Positions 1-9,800 of a stretch of DNA of 64,000 bases are shown piece after piece; position 1 is the first letter of the stretch; every line of letters begins with the position of its first letter. The notes below the pieces were generated by a model. The model was not told the DNA's origin and searched no databases. It saw only the letters and a program-made list of their open reading frames with translations. A program made the position numbers and the translations under genes. Source of the stretch: Oscillatoriales cyanobacterium CG2_30_40_61 (GTDB lineage: Bacteria; Cyanobacteriota; Cyanobacteriia; Cyanobacteriales; Microcoleaceae); NCBI GenBank assembly GCA_001873365.1, contig MNYZ01000002.1, positions 41,028 to 105,027 on the forward strand, written 5' to 3'.

Positions 1-485
1 TGCGATCGCCCCAAGATAATCAAATATTATGGCAAGCTTTATTAGATGGTGTGATTGATTTTATTGCCACCGATCACGCCCCCCATACCTTAGAAGAAAA
101 AGCCAAAGGTTATCCGAATACGCCATCAGGAATGCCCGGAGTTGAGACTTCTTTACCCTTAATGTTAACACAAGCGATCGCCGGAAAATGTACGGTTCAA
201 CAAGTTTCTAATTGGATGTCTACCGCCGTAGCAAAAGCCTATAAAATCCCCAATAAAGGTAAAATAGAAGTAGGTTATGATGCGGATTTAGTCTTAGTAG
301 ATTTAAACAATTATCGTCCAGTTTTGCGGGAAGAAGTGTTAAGTAAATGTGGTTGGAGTCCCTTTGAAGGCTGGGAGTTAACTGGATGGCCAGAATATAC
401 GATTGTTGGGGGAAAAGTGGCTTATGGAAATCGCAAAGTTAATCCAGAAGTTCGGGGTCAGGCGTTAAGGTTTGATGCTGCTTAA
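1..485 (+). CDS. pyrC: Dihydroorotase, 3' part (PyrC)
   Basis: C-terminal 160 or so codons of dihydroorotase, the cytosolic zinc enzyme that cyclises N-carbamoyl-aspartate to dihydroorotate in pyrimidine synthesis. The frame is open from the window edge, so the 5' end is outside; the first internal ATG (51) is not the real start. The visible motif IATDHAPH carries the Asp and His of the amidohydrolase active site. It is followed by the usual GMPGVETSLPL segment and the terminal beta-sandwich (ADLVLVDL...). A hairpin terminator follows and the next gene is convergent. Confidence 0.93.
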   Translation, partial: RSPQDNQILWQALLDGVIDFIATDHAPHTLEEKAKGYPNTPSGMPGVETSLPLMLTQAIAGKCTVQQVSNWMSTAVAKAYKIPNKGKIEVGYDADLVLVDLNNYRPVLREEVLSKCGWSPFEGWELTGWPEYTIVGGKVAYGNRKVNPEVRGQALRFDAA

Positions 486-532
486 AAAACCGTAGTAAGC
501 CCTTTAGGGCTTTGTCTATTAGTATTTGTAAT

Positions 533-576
533 AAAAAAGCACACCCTTAGTTTAAACTGCAAGGCGTGTGCTTTTT
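533..576. terminator. Bidirectional intrinsic terminator between pyrC and the TPR/GT61 gene
   Basis: An A-run, then a stem of GCACAC-type sequence (about 538-545) pairing with GTGTGC (566-571), then a T-run. It can serve both convergent genes. A smaller inverted repeat (AGCCC/GGGCT) lies at 498-512. Confidence 0.75.
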
Positions 577-610
577 CCTGATTCTATTTTCAAATTCAAT
601 TGGTATGATT

Positions 611-3600
611 TTAACTAACTAATTTTTTAGCTAATTCCGTTGCTTGACGATAGGCTTTAATCGCTTCTTTCAGATCACCCTGTTCTCGTAAAGCATCACC
701 TAATTTATGGTAAACTTGCCAAGCATTCGGTTCTAATTGGATAATTTGACGATAACAATTAATCGCAGATTCCCAGTCTTGAGATTCAAACCAAATATCC
801 CCTAATGTTTCTTGAATTGAAACTAATTTAGGATTTAATTTCACCGCTTCTTGATAGCAGATAATCGCTTCTTGCCATTGTTGCTGCTGGGAATAAATAT
901 CTCCTAATAACCCTTGAGTTTCTGCTAACCAACCGATTTCATTCGAGGCTGAAAAATCAGTATTTCCCGATGATAGATGGGTGGGATTGAGCTGTTGAAT
1001 TGCCACTTGATAGGCCTGTTTATAATGGGCGATCGCCGCTTCTAATTGATTTTGCTGTTGTAACCCCTGGGCTAACCGTTGATGGGCAATAACGTGCTGG
1101 GGATCGCGCTCTAATACCCGCCGATAACAGATCATTGCTTGACTGATTTGTCCCCGTTTCCAAAGGGCATTTCCTAAACTGAAATAATCCTCTAAGGTGG
1201 CTTTTTCTGGGGCTAATTGTAGGGCTTCATACAGACAATCTTCGGCATTTTCTGAACGTCCTACTGTTTGCCAAAGGTGGGATAATTGATGGTAGGCTTG
1301 GGGTTGGGGCTGAATTAAAATGGCTTGTTGATAACAGGCGATCGCTGGTTGCCACTGTTGTTGTTGAGCAAAAATATCTCCTAATTCCAAATACAAATTT
1401 TCGTTTTTGGGCTGTTGAGCAATAGCTTTTTGATAACACAATTTAGCTTTATCCCAGTTTTTTTGTTCAACAAAAACCTTAGCTAAAAGTTGATAAATAG
1501 CCACATCTTGAGGAGTCTGTTGTAAAAGTTGTTGGCATAAATGCAAACAGGATTCATATTGTTGTTGATGATAATAAATCTGAGCTTGTTGTAGAGAAAC
1601 TGGTTCGATTATGGCAGGATTAACAGGATTTTCTGAAATTATAGTTGCAGAAGATACTCCCATTGTTAGGACAGATTGAGTGGGTAAATTCCCCGCCATT
1701 AATAAGAGAATTTGCCGATAGTCAGAACTTCCCGTAATGCCTTTATTCTGATGCAAAAGGGCTTGGGTCAGGTTTTGCAGTGCTAACAATAACCGAGGGT
1801 TTAATTCTAATGCTTGACGATAGCAAGAAATCACTTCTTCCCATTTTCCTTGAGCGACTAATACTTTTCCTAAACTATTATAGGATTCAAAGGATTTAGG
1901 ATTAAAATTAATCGCTTGTTGATAAAAACTTTCCGCCTCGGCTAATTTTCCTTGGGCTGCGAATAATTCTCCCAAATTATGATAAACTTCAACGGGGTTA
2001 GCATGACAATGAAGGGCGCGACGATAACTAATTTCGGCTTGATCAATTTTGCCTTGACGGAATAGAATATTACCCAGGGAAAGATGTTCTTCTGGTTTAA
2101 TATTTTGAGGTTCTAAACTGAAGGCTTGATACCAGCAAGATGCCGCCATTTTTAGTTTACCCAGTTTACTCCAAACCTTTCCTAAATTTCGATGAGCCAG
2201 GGCTAAATCTGGTTGTAATTTAATTGCTTTTTGATAGGAATGAATAGCAGGTTTCCACTGTTTAAGTTGGGCGTATAAATTCCCTAAATTAGCATGAACA
2301 ATAGCTTCATTGGGTTTAAGATTAACAATATATTGATACCATTTTAAGGCTTCTTCCGGTTTACCCAACCCCTGTAAAGATTTTCCTAACAAGTGATAAG
2401 CCTCAACGGTATTGGGATTAAGTGTAATCACTTTTTGACATTCCTGAATAACCCGTTGATAGTTTTTCTGTTCAAAGTAAGTTTCAGCCGTTTTAATACT
2501 ATTTTCTATTGCAATTAAATTAGATTCTGTCAGGGTTATATTTTCTTGTTTTGACAGGCGAAACAACTCTAAGGAGGTGGGATTTTTACCTGAAGAATTT
2601 GCTTCAATCATATTCAATTCTCCAGCGTGGTGATGATGTCCGTTTTGATGAGAAGAAGTAGTAACCATATTAATGCTTGAACTCCTGTGATAGTTGATAA
2701 ATGGAATTTGTTGTAAATCTAAGGAAATTTCAGCCGGATTAATTAAGGGTTGATCTCTGGCTTTAAACCGAGTAGAATCCGAGGAGATTGCGGTTTGATT
2801 CTGGAGGTCAGAATCTAAGATTTTAAGGATTTTTTCTAACTGATTTATTTTAACATAAATATCCTCAATTAAGGGAGATTGATACATTAACTTTCGCAGA
2901 GGATAACAGCTAAAAACTTCCCCTGTGATGTAATAATGTTTGAGTCCTAATTGTTGACTAATCACCCAATAATAATGACGAATATAATGGGGAGAAACCA
3001 GTTCAATAACAATAGTTTCAGGAGAACAAAACATCAAATTTGTTAATCCCGCACCATGGGGGGCAATAATAACTTTAGCATGGGCAAATAAACGGGCTTG
3101 TTCTGCAACAGATAGGGTTTCTAATTCAACGGGAACAACCCCCCATTCACTCAAATAAGTAATTACATCATTTTCATTCAAAACCTGCCGATATTTGGCT
3201 TGATTTCGACGAATAAAAATCCGTTCTGGATAGGGATGATTAGAGGGTGTAATCGCCTCAGCAAATAACTGACGATTAAAGTTAATTACTTCAGGAGTTA
3301 CCCATCCTACTGACCCGGTAAAGGACGGAATAATCAGTTGTTTGGCTTGGATATAGGGATGGCGATCGCTTTCTATAATTTTAGCTTCAGGAATCCCTAA
3401 CTTTTGTAAGGTTTCTCGCTGAAAAGGGGCTTTAATACTATTAATTAAAAACCAATCAATATCTTGCCAATCGGGTTGTTTTTGTTGTAAAATAGCAAAG
3501 CGAGGTAAAATATCAACCATCCAATGAAAATACACATTTCCTGATAATCCCGATAACACAGCGACGGAACCAGAAATCTTTTCTAATGGGGGAAATTCTG

Positions 3601-5104
3601 CTAAAGAAAAGATTTGATGTTGTTTCCAATCAATCCCATCACATCCGGGTAGAGGAGTGGGATAAAATCGGGATAAATCGGTTAATAGTTCATTTTTGGA
3701 GTTGAGAATTGCGATCGCATTACAAACATTCCACCAACTTTTTTGAGGAGCAATCCACGCCTTTCCCTGGGGGATAATAGTAATAGATTGGGGTGGTATA
3801 TTCCCAGAAAGATCTTGAGGTTGAGAACAGTTATAAATTCCCTCATCTAAACGAGTGGGATGTAAAAGTTTGAACACTCGATTTAAACAGATCGGACAGT
3901 CTAAACCCTGACATTGGGGATGGTTAGAATCCGATTGATCAAAATTAGTATTTAGTTTAACGTTTAAACCCGTTAATTTTGGCTTTTTGTGGTCTGGTTT
4001 CTGCTGTTCTAATACCCACGTTAACCGTTGATAGATTTCCGGTTGTTCTGGATTAATTCCTAATGCTTGATGATAATAAATTGCCGCCGAAACAAACTGT
4101 TGTTGCTGGACAAAGGATTCTGCTAATTTTAAATAGGGATCAATCCAATTCGGATCAGCTTTGATAGACTGTTGATAATAATATTCCGCCTGGGGATAAT
4201 TTCGATATTCTGCTAAAGTATTTCCTAGATGAAAATGCACCTTAGCAAAATCGTGATAAACCTCTAGGGATTGGGGATTCTGTTGTAAATCCTCAATTAA
4301 TTTTCCACAGGTAATTCTAGCTTGATCAAGTTCGTTATCCCCTTTTAACTGTTTAACATTCTGACAGTAAGCAGTAATAAAAGGTTGCTCTAACTCAATA
4401 ATTTTTTGCAAATGAAATAGGGATTCTGCCAGTTGATCCTGTTGTAAAAGTGAGTTTACACATTCACTATGGGCAGAAATTGAATTAGGTTCAACCTGAA
4501 TTAGTTGTTTAAAATATTGAATAGCCACTTCATGCAAACCTTGTTTCTGAAAAGCCTTGCCTAAATTTAAGTAGGCTTCTTTTAAATCCGGTTGTAGCTG
4601 AATTGCTTGTAAATACCCGGCGATCGCCCCATCAAAATTACCTTGTTTAAAATAAGTATGGGCAAGGTTATGATAGAGTTTAGCAGACTGTGGACAATGA
4701 ATTAAACCCTGTTTAAAAGTTTGAATCCCAGCTTCCCAATTCTCTTTCTGAATCCAAATTAATCCCAAATTAATATAGGCATTAACCCCTTGGGGATTTA
4801 ACCTAATTGCAATTTGATAGCTTTCTTGAGCTTCATCTAATAAGTCTTGTTTTTGCAGCGCAACCGCCAGATTATAATAGGCTAAATCTGACTCAGGATC
4901 TTGAATTACTTGCTGTTGATAGCGTTCAATTTCCCTGCGTAATTGGTGATTGGAAATTCCTATTGTTGACGGGGCTAGGGATGAACCTTGACTTCCCTCG
5001 GATGGATGTATTCCCTTGACATCAAAAGATAGCAATACAGGAGGGTTGTCTGATAGTTTTGCGGTATTAACAGAACGATTATTCATAGGAGGTGGAATTA
5101 GCAC
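611..5104 (-). CDS. TPR-repeat protein with central GT61-type glycosyltransferase domain
   Basis: A 1497-residue protein. TPR arrays occupy roughly residues 45-370, 870-1150 and 1195-1495. Between them, about 515-760, is a glycosyltransferase family 61 (DUF563) domain with the NVYFHWMVDILPR segment near 522 and the HGAGLTN motif near 682. A His-rich linker (GHHHH) lies near 822. GT61 enzymes glycosylate protein or polysaccharide acceptors; here the TPRs probably bind the acceptor. The start is a GTG at 5104; an ATG seven codons in is equally possible, and neither has a clear ribosome site. It begins 18 bp after the stop of the RTX gene on the same strand, so the two probably form an operon. 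I infer glycosylation of a surface or secreted product; the target is unknown. Confidence 0.85.
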   Translation of the reverse strand: MLIPPPMNNRSVNTAKLSDNPPVLLSFDVKGIHPSEGSQGSSLAPSTIGISNHQLRREIERYQQQVIQDPESDLAYYNLAVALQKQDLLDEAQESYQIAIRLNPQGVNAYINLGLIWIQKENWEAGIQTFKQGLIHCPQSAKLYHNLAHTYFKQGNFDGAIAGYLQAIQLQPDLKEAYLNLGKAFQKQGLHEVAIQYFKQLIQVEPNSISAHSECVNSLLQQDQLAESLFHLQKIIELEQPFITAYCQNVKQLKGDNELDQARITCGKLIEDLQQNPQSLEVYHDFAKVHFHLGNTLAEYRNYPQAEYYYQQSIKADPNWIDPYLKLAESFVQQQQFVSAAIYYHQALGINPEQPEIYQRLTWVLEQQKPDHKKPKLTGLNVKLNTNFDQSDSNHPQCQGLDCPICLNRVFKLLHPTRLDEGIYNCSQPQDLSGNIPPQSITIIPQGKAWIAPQKSWWNVCNAIAILNSKNELLTDLSRFYPTPLPGCDGIDWKQHQIFSLAEFPPLEKISGSVAVLSGLSGNVYFHWMVDILPRFAILQQKQPDWQDIDWFLINSIKAPFQRETLQKLGIPEAKIIESDRHPYIQAKQLIIPSFTGSVGWVTPEVINFNRQLFAEAITPSNHPYPERIFIRRNQAKYRQVLNENDVITYLSEWGVVPVELETLSVAEQARLFAHAKVIIAPHGAGLTNLMFCSPETIVIELVSPHYIRHYYWVISQQLGLKHYYITGEVFSCYPLRKLMYQSPLIEDIYVKINQLEKILKILDSDLQNQTAISSDSTRFKARDQPLINPAEISLDLQQIPFINYHRSSSINMVTTSSHQNGHHHHAGELNMIEANSSGKNPTSLELFRLSKQENITLTESNLIAIENSIKTAETYFEQKNYQRVIQECQKVITLNPNTVEAYHLLGKSLQGLGKPEEALKWYQYIVNLKPNEAIVHANLGNLYAQLKQWKPAIHSYQKAIKLQPDLALAHRNLGKVWSKLGKLKMAASCWYQAFSLEPQNIKPEEHLSLGNILFRQGKIDQAEISYRRALHCHANPVEVYHNLGELFAAQGKLAEAESFYQQAINFNPKSFESYNSLGKVLVAQGKWEEVISCYRQALELNPRLLLALQNLTQALLHQNKGITGSSDYRQILLLMAGNLPTQSVLTMGVSSATIISENPVNPAIIEPVSLQQAQIYYHQQQYESCLHLCQQLLQQTPQDVAIYQLLAKVFVEQKNWDKAKLCYQKAIAQQPKNENLYLELGDIFAQQQQWQPAIACYQQAILIQPQPQAYHQLSHLWQTVGRSENAEDCLYEALQLAPEKATLEDYFSLGNALWKRGQISQAMICYRRVLERDPQHVIAHQRLAQGLQQQNQLEAAIAHYKQAYQVAIQQLNPTHLSSGNTDFSASNEIGWLAETQGLLGDIYSQQQQWQEAIICYQEAVKLNPKLVSIQETLGDIWFESQDWESAINCYRQIIQLEPNAWQVYHKLGDALREQGDLKEAIKAYRQATELAKKLVS

Positions 5105-5122
5105 AAAGGGATTAATTTTTTC

Positions 5123-6301
5123 TTAAATTAAGCGGAAGTTATTATCATTAAGGTTCAAGTTTGCACCCATTTGGAGTACAGGTGTTGATTGTCCTTGTTT
5201 ATCCAGGTAATATAATGTTCCCGTTACCTTGTCATAGACTAGGTTGGCACTACCAGCAACTAAAGTATTATTCTGATCAAAGTTTCCAATCACAGTCAGT
5301 TCTCCAGACTCAAGAGAACCGCCTGTTTGTGTACTAATAGCATTAAATAAATCTGCATCTAGGAAAATTTTATCTTCTGCAACGCTAAAGTCGGTGAGGG
5401 TATCTAAGCCAAATGCTTCTGTAATACTATTAGGTATTGATTCGCCTCTAAAAATATAACTGAATGTATCTGAACCTAAACCGCCAATCAAACTATCATT
5501 TCCTTTATCTCCACTCAGGAAGTCATTCCCATCTCCACCGATGATCGTGTCATTATCTTGACCACCATAGAAAGTATCATTCCCATCTCCACCGATGAGG
5601 CTATCCTGACCCACAGCCCCGTAGATGAAATCATTTCCGACTCCACCAGAAACAACATCATCACCGATATCTCCAAATAACCAGTCATCGCCCGCTCCAC
5701 CATCTACGGTGTCATTATCTTTTCCGGCGTAGACGGTATCATTTCCCTCTCCACCTATTAAGCTATCCTGACCCTCACCTCCGTAGATAACATCATTTCC
5801 GACTCCACCGAAAATAACATCATCACCGAGGTCTCCAAATAACAAGTCATCGCCTTCTCCGCCATCTACGGTGTCATTATCTTTTCCAGCGTAGACGGTA
5901 TCATTGCCCGAACCAGCGATAATGGAATCATTGCCTTGGTTTCCAAACAGAACATCATTGCCAGTTCCGCCGAATATTAGGTCATTTCCTTCATCTCCAA
6001 AGATGAGATCATCTCCACCACCACCGTCAACCGTATCGTTACCTTTTCCGGCATAAATGGTATCGTTTCCCTCGCCTCCGTATAGGAGATCATTTCCTTG
6101 GTAAGCCAGGATAACATCATCTCCATCATCAGCACAGACTCCATCATCCTGATTACTCAGAATAATTTTATCACTGCCATTAGAACCAATTAGACTATTA
6201 GATTTATCGAGGAACCCTTCTATAATAAACCCTCCATTTTTGGAGTCAGGGATAGGTTGTATCAGGTTGGGTTCCGTTGGATTTTGACAGGGTAAAGACA
6301 T
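5123..6301 (-). CDS. RTX (hemolysin-type) calcium-binding repeat protein
   Basis: A 392-residue protein with tandem GGxGNDxU nonapeptides over about residues 50-275, which fold into a calcium-binding beta-roll. The C-terminal domain (DTLTDFSVAEDKIFLD... ending NFRLI) is typical of type I-secreted cyanobacterial RTX proteins. There is no signal peptide, consistent with ABC-type secretion. No catalytic domain is visible, so a surface-layer or matrix role is more likely than a toxin. It lies immediately upstream of the TPR/GT61 gene and could be its substrate, which is inference. The DNA is internally repetitive (the TTATCTTTTCC block recurs). Confidence 0.85.
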   Translation of the reverse strand: MSLPCQNPTEPNLIQPIPDSKNGGFIIEGFLDKSNSLIGSNGSDKIILSNQDDGVCADDGDDVILAYQGNDLLYGGEGNDTIYAGKGNDTVDGGGGDDLIFGDEGNDLIFGGTGNDVLFGNQGNDSIIAGSGNDTVYAGKDNDTVDGGEGDDLLFGDLGDDVIFGGVGNDVIYGGEGQDSLIGGEGNDTVYAGKDNDTVDGGAGDDWLFGDIGDDVVSGGVGNDFIYGAVGQDSLIGGDGNDTFYGGQDNDTIIGGDGNDFLSGDKGNDSLIGGLGSDTFSYIFRGESIPNSITEAFGLDTLTDFSVAEDKIFLDADLFNAISTQTGGSLESGELTVIGNFDQNNTLVAGSANLVYDKVTGTLYYLDKQGQSTPVLQMGANLNLNDNNFRLI

Positions 6302-7002
6302 AGTAATAACCTAATTTGTGATGATAAGGCGATAAACCAATTGGTTTTTAAAGTTGAAATCTCGAATCTTTCAAGTTTCAACCCCAAGCCTTTTAGAGAG
6401 AGACTGGAGACAAAACAGAGACAAGTATATAAACTTGTAATTTTTTCGAGGACAAATTATGAGGATCATGATTGATTCGGTTTTTTTTAAGATGTTCCAG
6501 TTGTTCAGTAACTCTTGATCATCCTTGAAACACCATAAGTGTTTGGGATCTGATCTCAAGTTGGAGTTCTCTGAAAACTGCTACCCATACATACAAGTAT
6601 TTGATCAATGCTCAGGATTTACGCAGAAAGAATTTATCTGAATAAATACTGATAAATCCCAGAAAGTTATTGCTCGGTATTAATTAACGTCAATCCGTAA
6701 TAATAATTGTTATAAAAAACACAAAAAGTTTTAATAAATTAAGCATCACTCCCTAGAAATCCGCTATGATTAGGTCTTCTATTTTTAGAAAATCTTCCCA
6801 ATCTGACTGGATCAGAGCAATTAAGTTTCAAGGACTGATGAACCGGATTGAAGATGAAAAAAAGATTAATTTTCTCTTAACTTAGCTATAAAAATATTAA
6901 CACCAAAAATCAACCTTAACCCCAATAATCCTCAGCAACAGACTGAATTAATTACAATTAGTTCCCCAATTATTTTAACTTAGTGTCTTAGAGCCTTTGT
7001 GG
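6302..7002. other. AT-rich intergenic region without a convincing gene
   Basis: About 700 bases between the RTX gene and the DUF1350 gene. Only short ORFs without recognisable features occur. It presumably holds the promoter and leader of the RTX-GT61 operon. I see no strong hairpin and no repeat family. Confidence 0.5.
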
Positions 7003-7767
7003 TTACTTTAATAAAGGATTTAACCAATATAAAATTTGTTTTTTGAGTTGGTTCAAATCTTGATAAACTGCTTGTTTAATCCATTGACCAATAGCATCTA
7101 AGGGGGTAAAAGTTTCTCCCACTGACCAGTTAACATTTTGACCTAGGGGAGTTTGATGATCGCCATTTAATTTTTGTAAGGTGATTAACCCGGGGAACTT
7201 TTGGTCTAAAATATGATGTAAATTAGAAGTTTGATCAATAGTATCTTTAGAGAATTTAATTAAAAGATTTCTTCTAATTCGATAGCGATCGCTAACTAAA
7301 ATATTAGTTTCTTCGGGAGAGGGTGTAAACTCCACATCCATAAATTGTGAAATTTGTTCAACCAAAGGAATAGATTGACGGGCGGGATAATTATTAAAAG
7401 ACATTAAAATATTTCCCGAACGTTCTATGGGAAATAAAGAACCCATTAACAAATGAACTTTACACCCCATACTATGTCCTAATCCATAAATAGGTAAACC
7501 GCGTCTTTTTAATAATTGTAGATCATATAAATCATATAATCCATCTTCAAATATTTCAAAAACCTCCTTTGCGATCGCCGTATGATCCAGGGTATTAATA
7601 AAAGGAGTCGCCACAATTGCATAACCCTGATAGGCGAGTTCTTCGAGTAACCAACGATAGGTTAAATGGGGTGCAGTTGCCACAAAAGCCCCCCCCAAAA
7701 AATGCACAATTGCTTGAGGGCGAGGGGGAATTAATACCCAATTTCCTGAAATAGAAAGCCAGTCCAT
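7003..7767 (-). CDS. DUF1350 family alpha/beta-hydrolase-like protein
   Basis: A 254-residue protein that starts MDWLSISGNWVLIPP and continues with IVHFLGGAFVATAPHLTYRWLL, the hallmark of DUF1350, a family of cyanobacteria and plastids. A nucleophile-elbow motif GLGHSMGCK sits mid-protein, suggesting an alpha/beta-hydrolase fold with Ser as nucleophile. The substrate is unknown. No signal peptide is seen. It is transcribed alone, with the rhomboid gene behind it on the same strand but 174 bp away. Confidence 0.85.
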   Translation of the reverse strand: MDWLSISGNWVLIPPRPQAIVHFLGGAFVATAPHLTYRWLLEELAYQGYAIVATPFINTLDHTAIAKEVFEIFEDGLYDLYDLQLLKRRGLPIYGLGHSMGCKVHLLMGSLFPIERSGNILMSFNNYPARQSIPLVEQISQFMDVEFTPSPEETNILVSDRYRIRRNLLIKFSKDTIDQTSNLHHILDQKFPGLITLQKLNGDHQTPLGQNVNWSVGETFTPLDAIGQWIKQAVYQDLNQLKKQILYWLNPLLK

Positions 7768-7823
7768 TTAATTTTTTATAATTGTTATTTTGATACCCTA
7801 ATTTTAATAATTAGGAGGTTTTG

Positions 7824-7863
7824 CCTATTCCCTATTCCGGTGTTTCCTATTCCCTGTTCCCTC
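7824..7863. repeat. Short tandem repeat of CCTATTCC-like units
   Basis: CCTATTCC-type units repeat four times with small variation between the DUF1350 and rhomboid genes. It belongs to the short tandemly repeated class common in cyanobacterial spacers. No function can be assigned. Confidence 0.5.
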
Positions 7864-7941
7864 TATAGTAAGAATTTTAACTCTATTATAGAGGGATTTA
7901 TACTAATTATACCTAAATTTAGGAATTTTGGGGATATCTAA

Positions 7942-8532
7942 TTATGCTTTATTGCGATAAGATTTGGCAAGCATTTGTGCAGCGAAGACACCGCCAATAA
8001 ACCCGAATAAATGTCCCTGCCAAGAAATCCCATATTGTGAGGGTAAAACCCCCCAAATTAAGCCCCCATAAAGCCAACCCACAACTAAGGATAAGGCAAT
8101 AGAAACAAAACTGCGTTCAAAAAATCCTCTTAATAGCAGAAATCCTAAATATCCAAAAACAACCCCACTTGCCCCAATATGAATTGTATTAGGTGAACCG
8201 AATATCCACACCCCCAAACCACTAAAAATTATGGTGATGAATGTGACCATAAAAAAGTCTTTAACATCCCGCAACATCACAAACCAACCTAGTATAATTA
8301 AGGGTAAGGTATTGGCGGCTAAATGGTTAAAATTTCCATGTAAAAAAGGAGCAAAGAAAATTCCTTGTAACCCTTGAATATGATGGGGACGAATTCCTAA
8401 GCCATTTAACGCGCCTCTAAATACAAAAAAATCAATAATTTCAATTATCCACAGGAAAGCCACAATTCCCCCTAAGATTAGGATAGGGCTTTTGAGTTCC
8501 TGAGTCAGTGATGTTTCAGTTCGGTTAGACAT
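7942..8532 (-). CDS. Rhomboid family intramembrane serine protease
   Basis: A 196-residue membrane protein with about six helices. The catalytic Ser is in HIGASGVVFGYLGF and the catalytic His in WQGHLFGFIGG. The early NFNHLAANTLPL segment matches the rhomboid HxxxN region. Rhomboids cleave single-pass membrane proteins within the bilayer. Length is usual for short bacterial rhomboids. It is monocistronic; substrates cannot be predicted. Confidence 0.88.
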   Translation of the reverse strand: MSNRTETSLTQELKSPILILGGIVAFLWIIEIIDFFVFRGALNGLGIRPHHIQGLQGIFFAPFLHGNFNHLAANTLPLIILGWFVMLRDVKDFFMVTFITIIFSGLGVWIFGSPNTIHIGASGVVFGYLGFLLLRGFFERSFVSIALSLVVGWLYGGLIWGVLPSQYGISWQGHLFGFIGGVFAAQMLAKSYRNKA

Positions 8533-8646
8533 AATTGTTTAGGGTTGGAAGATAACGTGATTTTAGTTAACTACAAAACTAGGTGCCGTCGTTTCGGATT
8601 GGGCTAAGATTAATTATATGATAGTCAAAAATCTAGTAAATTGTCT

Positions 8647-9219
8647 ATGAAAAATATTAGATTAGGAAAATATCTTAGCTTAAATAATTTTTGTATCTGT
8701 ACAAATACTTATCAAAAATATTCGGATAAAATTAATCCCTATCCTAATTCAGCAGCATCTATTCAAGCATTAAAAGACCTAAATTATTATATTATTGATC
8801 CGGTTATTGATTATTTTGGTTTAGCTAAATTTAAACTGACCTATGGTTTTTGTTCCCATGAATTAAGAGTTTATTTAGACAAAAAAGATCCGATTACCGG
8901 ACTAAAAAATGGTCGGGTAGCTCCTAAATTGGATCAACATATTGCCCATGAAGTTAAAAAAAATGGAGAATATTACTGTAAAAGGTTAGGGGCGGCTTGC
9001 GATTTCCTAATTTTAGATTTAGATAGTGATCAATTAGTGGATTGGATTTTAAAACAACAACTTCCTTTTGATTCTCTATATTTTTATGGGAAAAATCGAC
9101 CGATTCATATTAGTTATGGCCCCCAACATAAACGAAATATTTGGACATTTAGCACCACGGGAAAACCGACTCAAAAAGGCATTGAACTTTGGATTAAAAC
9201 CGCAAAGGAGTTTTTGTAG
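8647..9219 (+). CDS. Putative peptidase M15-like zinc protein
   Basis: About 190 residues; the ATG at 8647 is chosen over the TTG two codons upstream. The pattern LTYGFCSHELR ... DQHIAHE ... LGAACDFLI ... PIHISYG resembles the M15 (VanY / D-Ala-D-Ala carboxypeptidase) layout, where a His, an Asp and a late His bind zinc after a segment like TSGYRS. No signal peptide is visible, unusual for a cell-wall enzyme, so it may act on phage-derived or cytosolic substrates or be a non-enzymatic relative. The family call rests on motif spacing only. Confidence 0.5.
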   Translation: MKNIRLGKYLSLNNFCICTNTYQKYSDKINPYPNSAASIQALKDLNYYIIDPVIDYFGLAKFKLTYGFCSHELRVYLDKKDPITGLKNGRVAPKLDQHIAHEVKKNGEYYCKRLGAACDFLILDLDSDQLVDWILKQQLPFDSLYFYGKNRPIHISYGPQHKRNIWTFSTTGKPTQKGIELWIKTAKEFL

Positions 9220-9256
9220 ATTTTGTTATTATATGAAATAACTGTTGCCTAAAACT

Positions 9257-9294
9257 CCCCCGTAGAGACGTTGCAGGCAACGTCTCTACGGGGG
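9257..9294. repeat. Palindromic repeat (GTAGAGACGTTGC family)
   Basis: A perfect 18-bp arm inverted repeat with a 2-base loop: arms 9257-9274 and 9277-9294, core GTAGAGACGTTGC. This palindrome family is common in cyanobacterial spacers. It sits between convergent genes and may also stop transcription, although it lacks a T-run. Confidence 0.75.
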
Positions 9295-9338
9295 GAATGT
9301 GTAGCAAACTATTAGATGTGCTTAATAGCGCAGTCAAA

Positions 9339-9641
9339 TTAAACCGTTAATTGACACTGGGGACAATTACATCCTGTAATGGCGGTTTTGCTGTGATCAG
9401 TTGTCCAATTTGATGCTAAGGTTAGGGATATTTGATTGAGACTTAAGGCGGGTTTAATCAGGGTTTGAGGAGCAATTTTAGGGGTTAAAAATGCAATTCT
9501 AGCAGGAATAATCGGGGTCACTTGAGCGATTAACCGATGGGTCTGATCAGAGACAAAAATCGGTTGGGTGAGTGTCAAAACCGAGACAATAAAAACACTC
9601 AATGCTAGAAGGAAAATCGGGAATTTTTTGAGCAATTTCAT
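9339..9641 (-). CDS. Small secreted or membrane-anchored protein of unknown function
   Basis: About 100 residues from the ATG at 9641. An N-terminal hydrophobic segment (FPIFLLALSVFIVSVLTL) looks like a signal peptide or anchor. The C-terminus holds a Cys cluster, GCNCPQCQ, that could bind a metal or form disulfides. No family recognised. An upstream in-frame start exists at 9725 but would place a polar extension before the signal sequence, so I prefer 9641. Confidence 0.5.
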   Translation of the reverse strand: MKLLKKFPIFLLALSVFIVSVLTLTQPIFVSDQTHRLIAQVTPIIPARIAFLTPKIAPQTLIKPALSLNQISLTLASNWTTDHSKTAITGCNCPQCQLTV

Positions 9642-9800
9642 AGCTAAAAAGATCACAATATTGTGTTTTAACCTGTTACCTATTTGAGTGAATCGGATCA
9701 GGATGATATCTTTATTATAGAACAAGTCTCAATATCCCATCCTCAAATTGAAAATTTAGCTTAAACTGGGTTACATCAACTGATCCTAAATTAATCGATC

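Noticed and set aside
6371..6559. 62-codon minus-strand ORF
   Set aside because: No ribosome site, low-complexity hydrophobic text and no family pattern; it lies in an AT-rich spacer.
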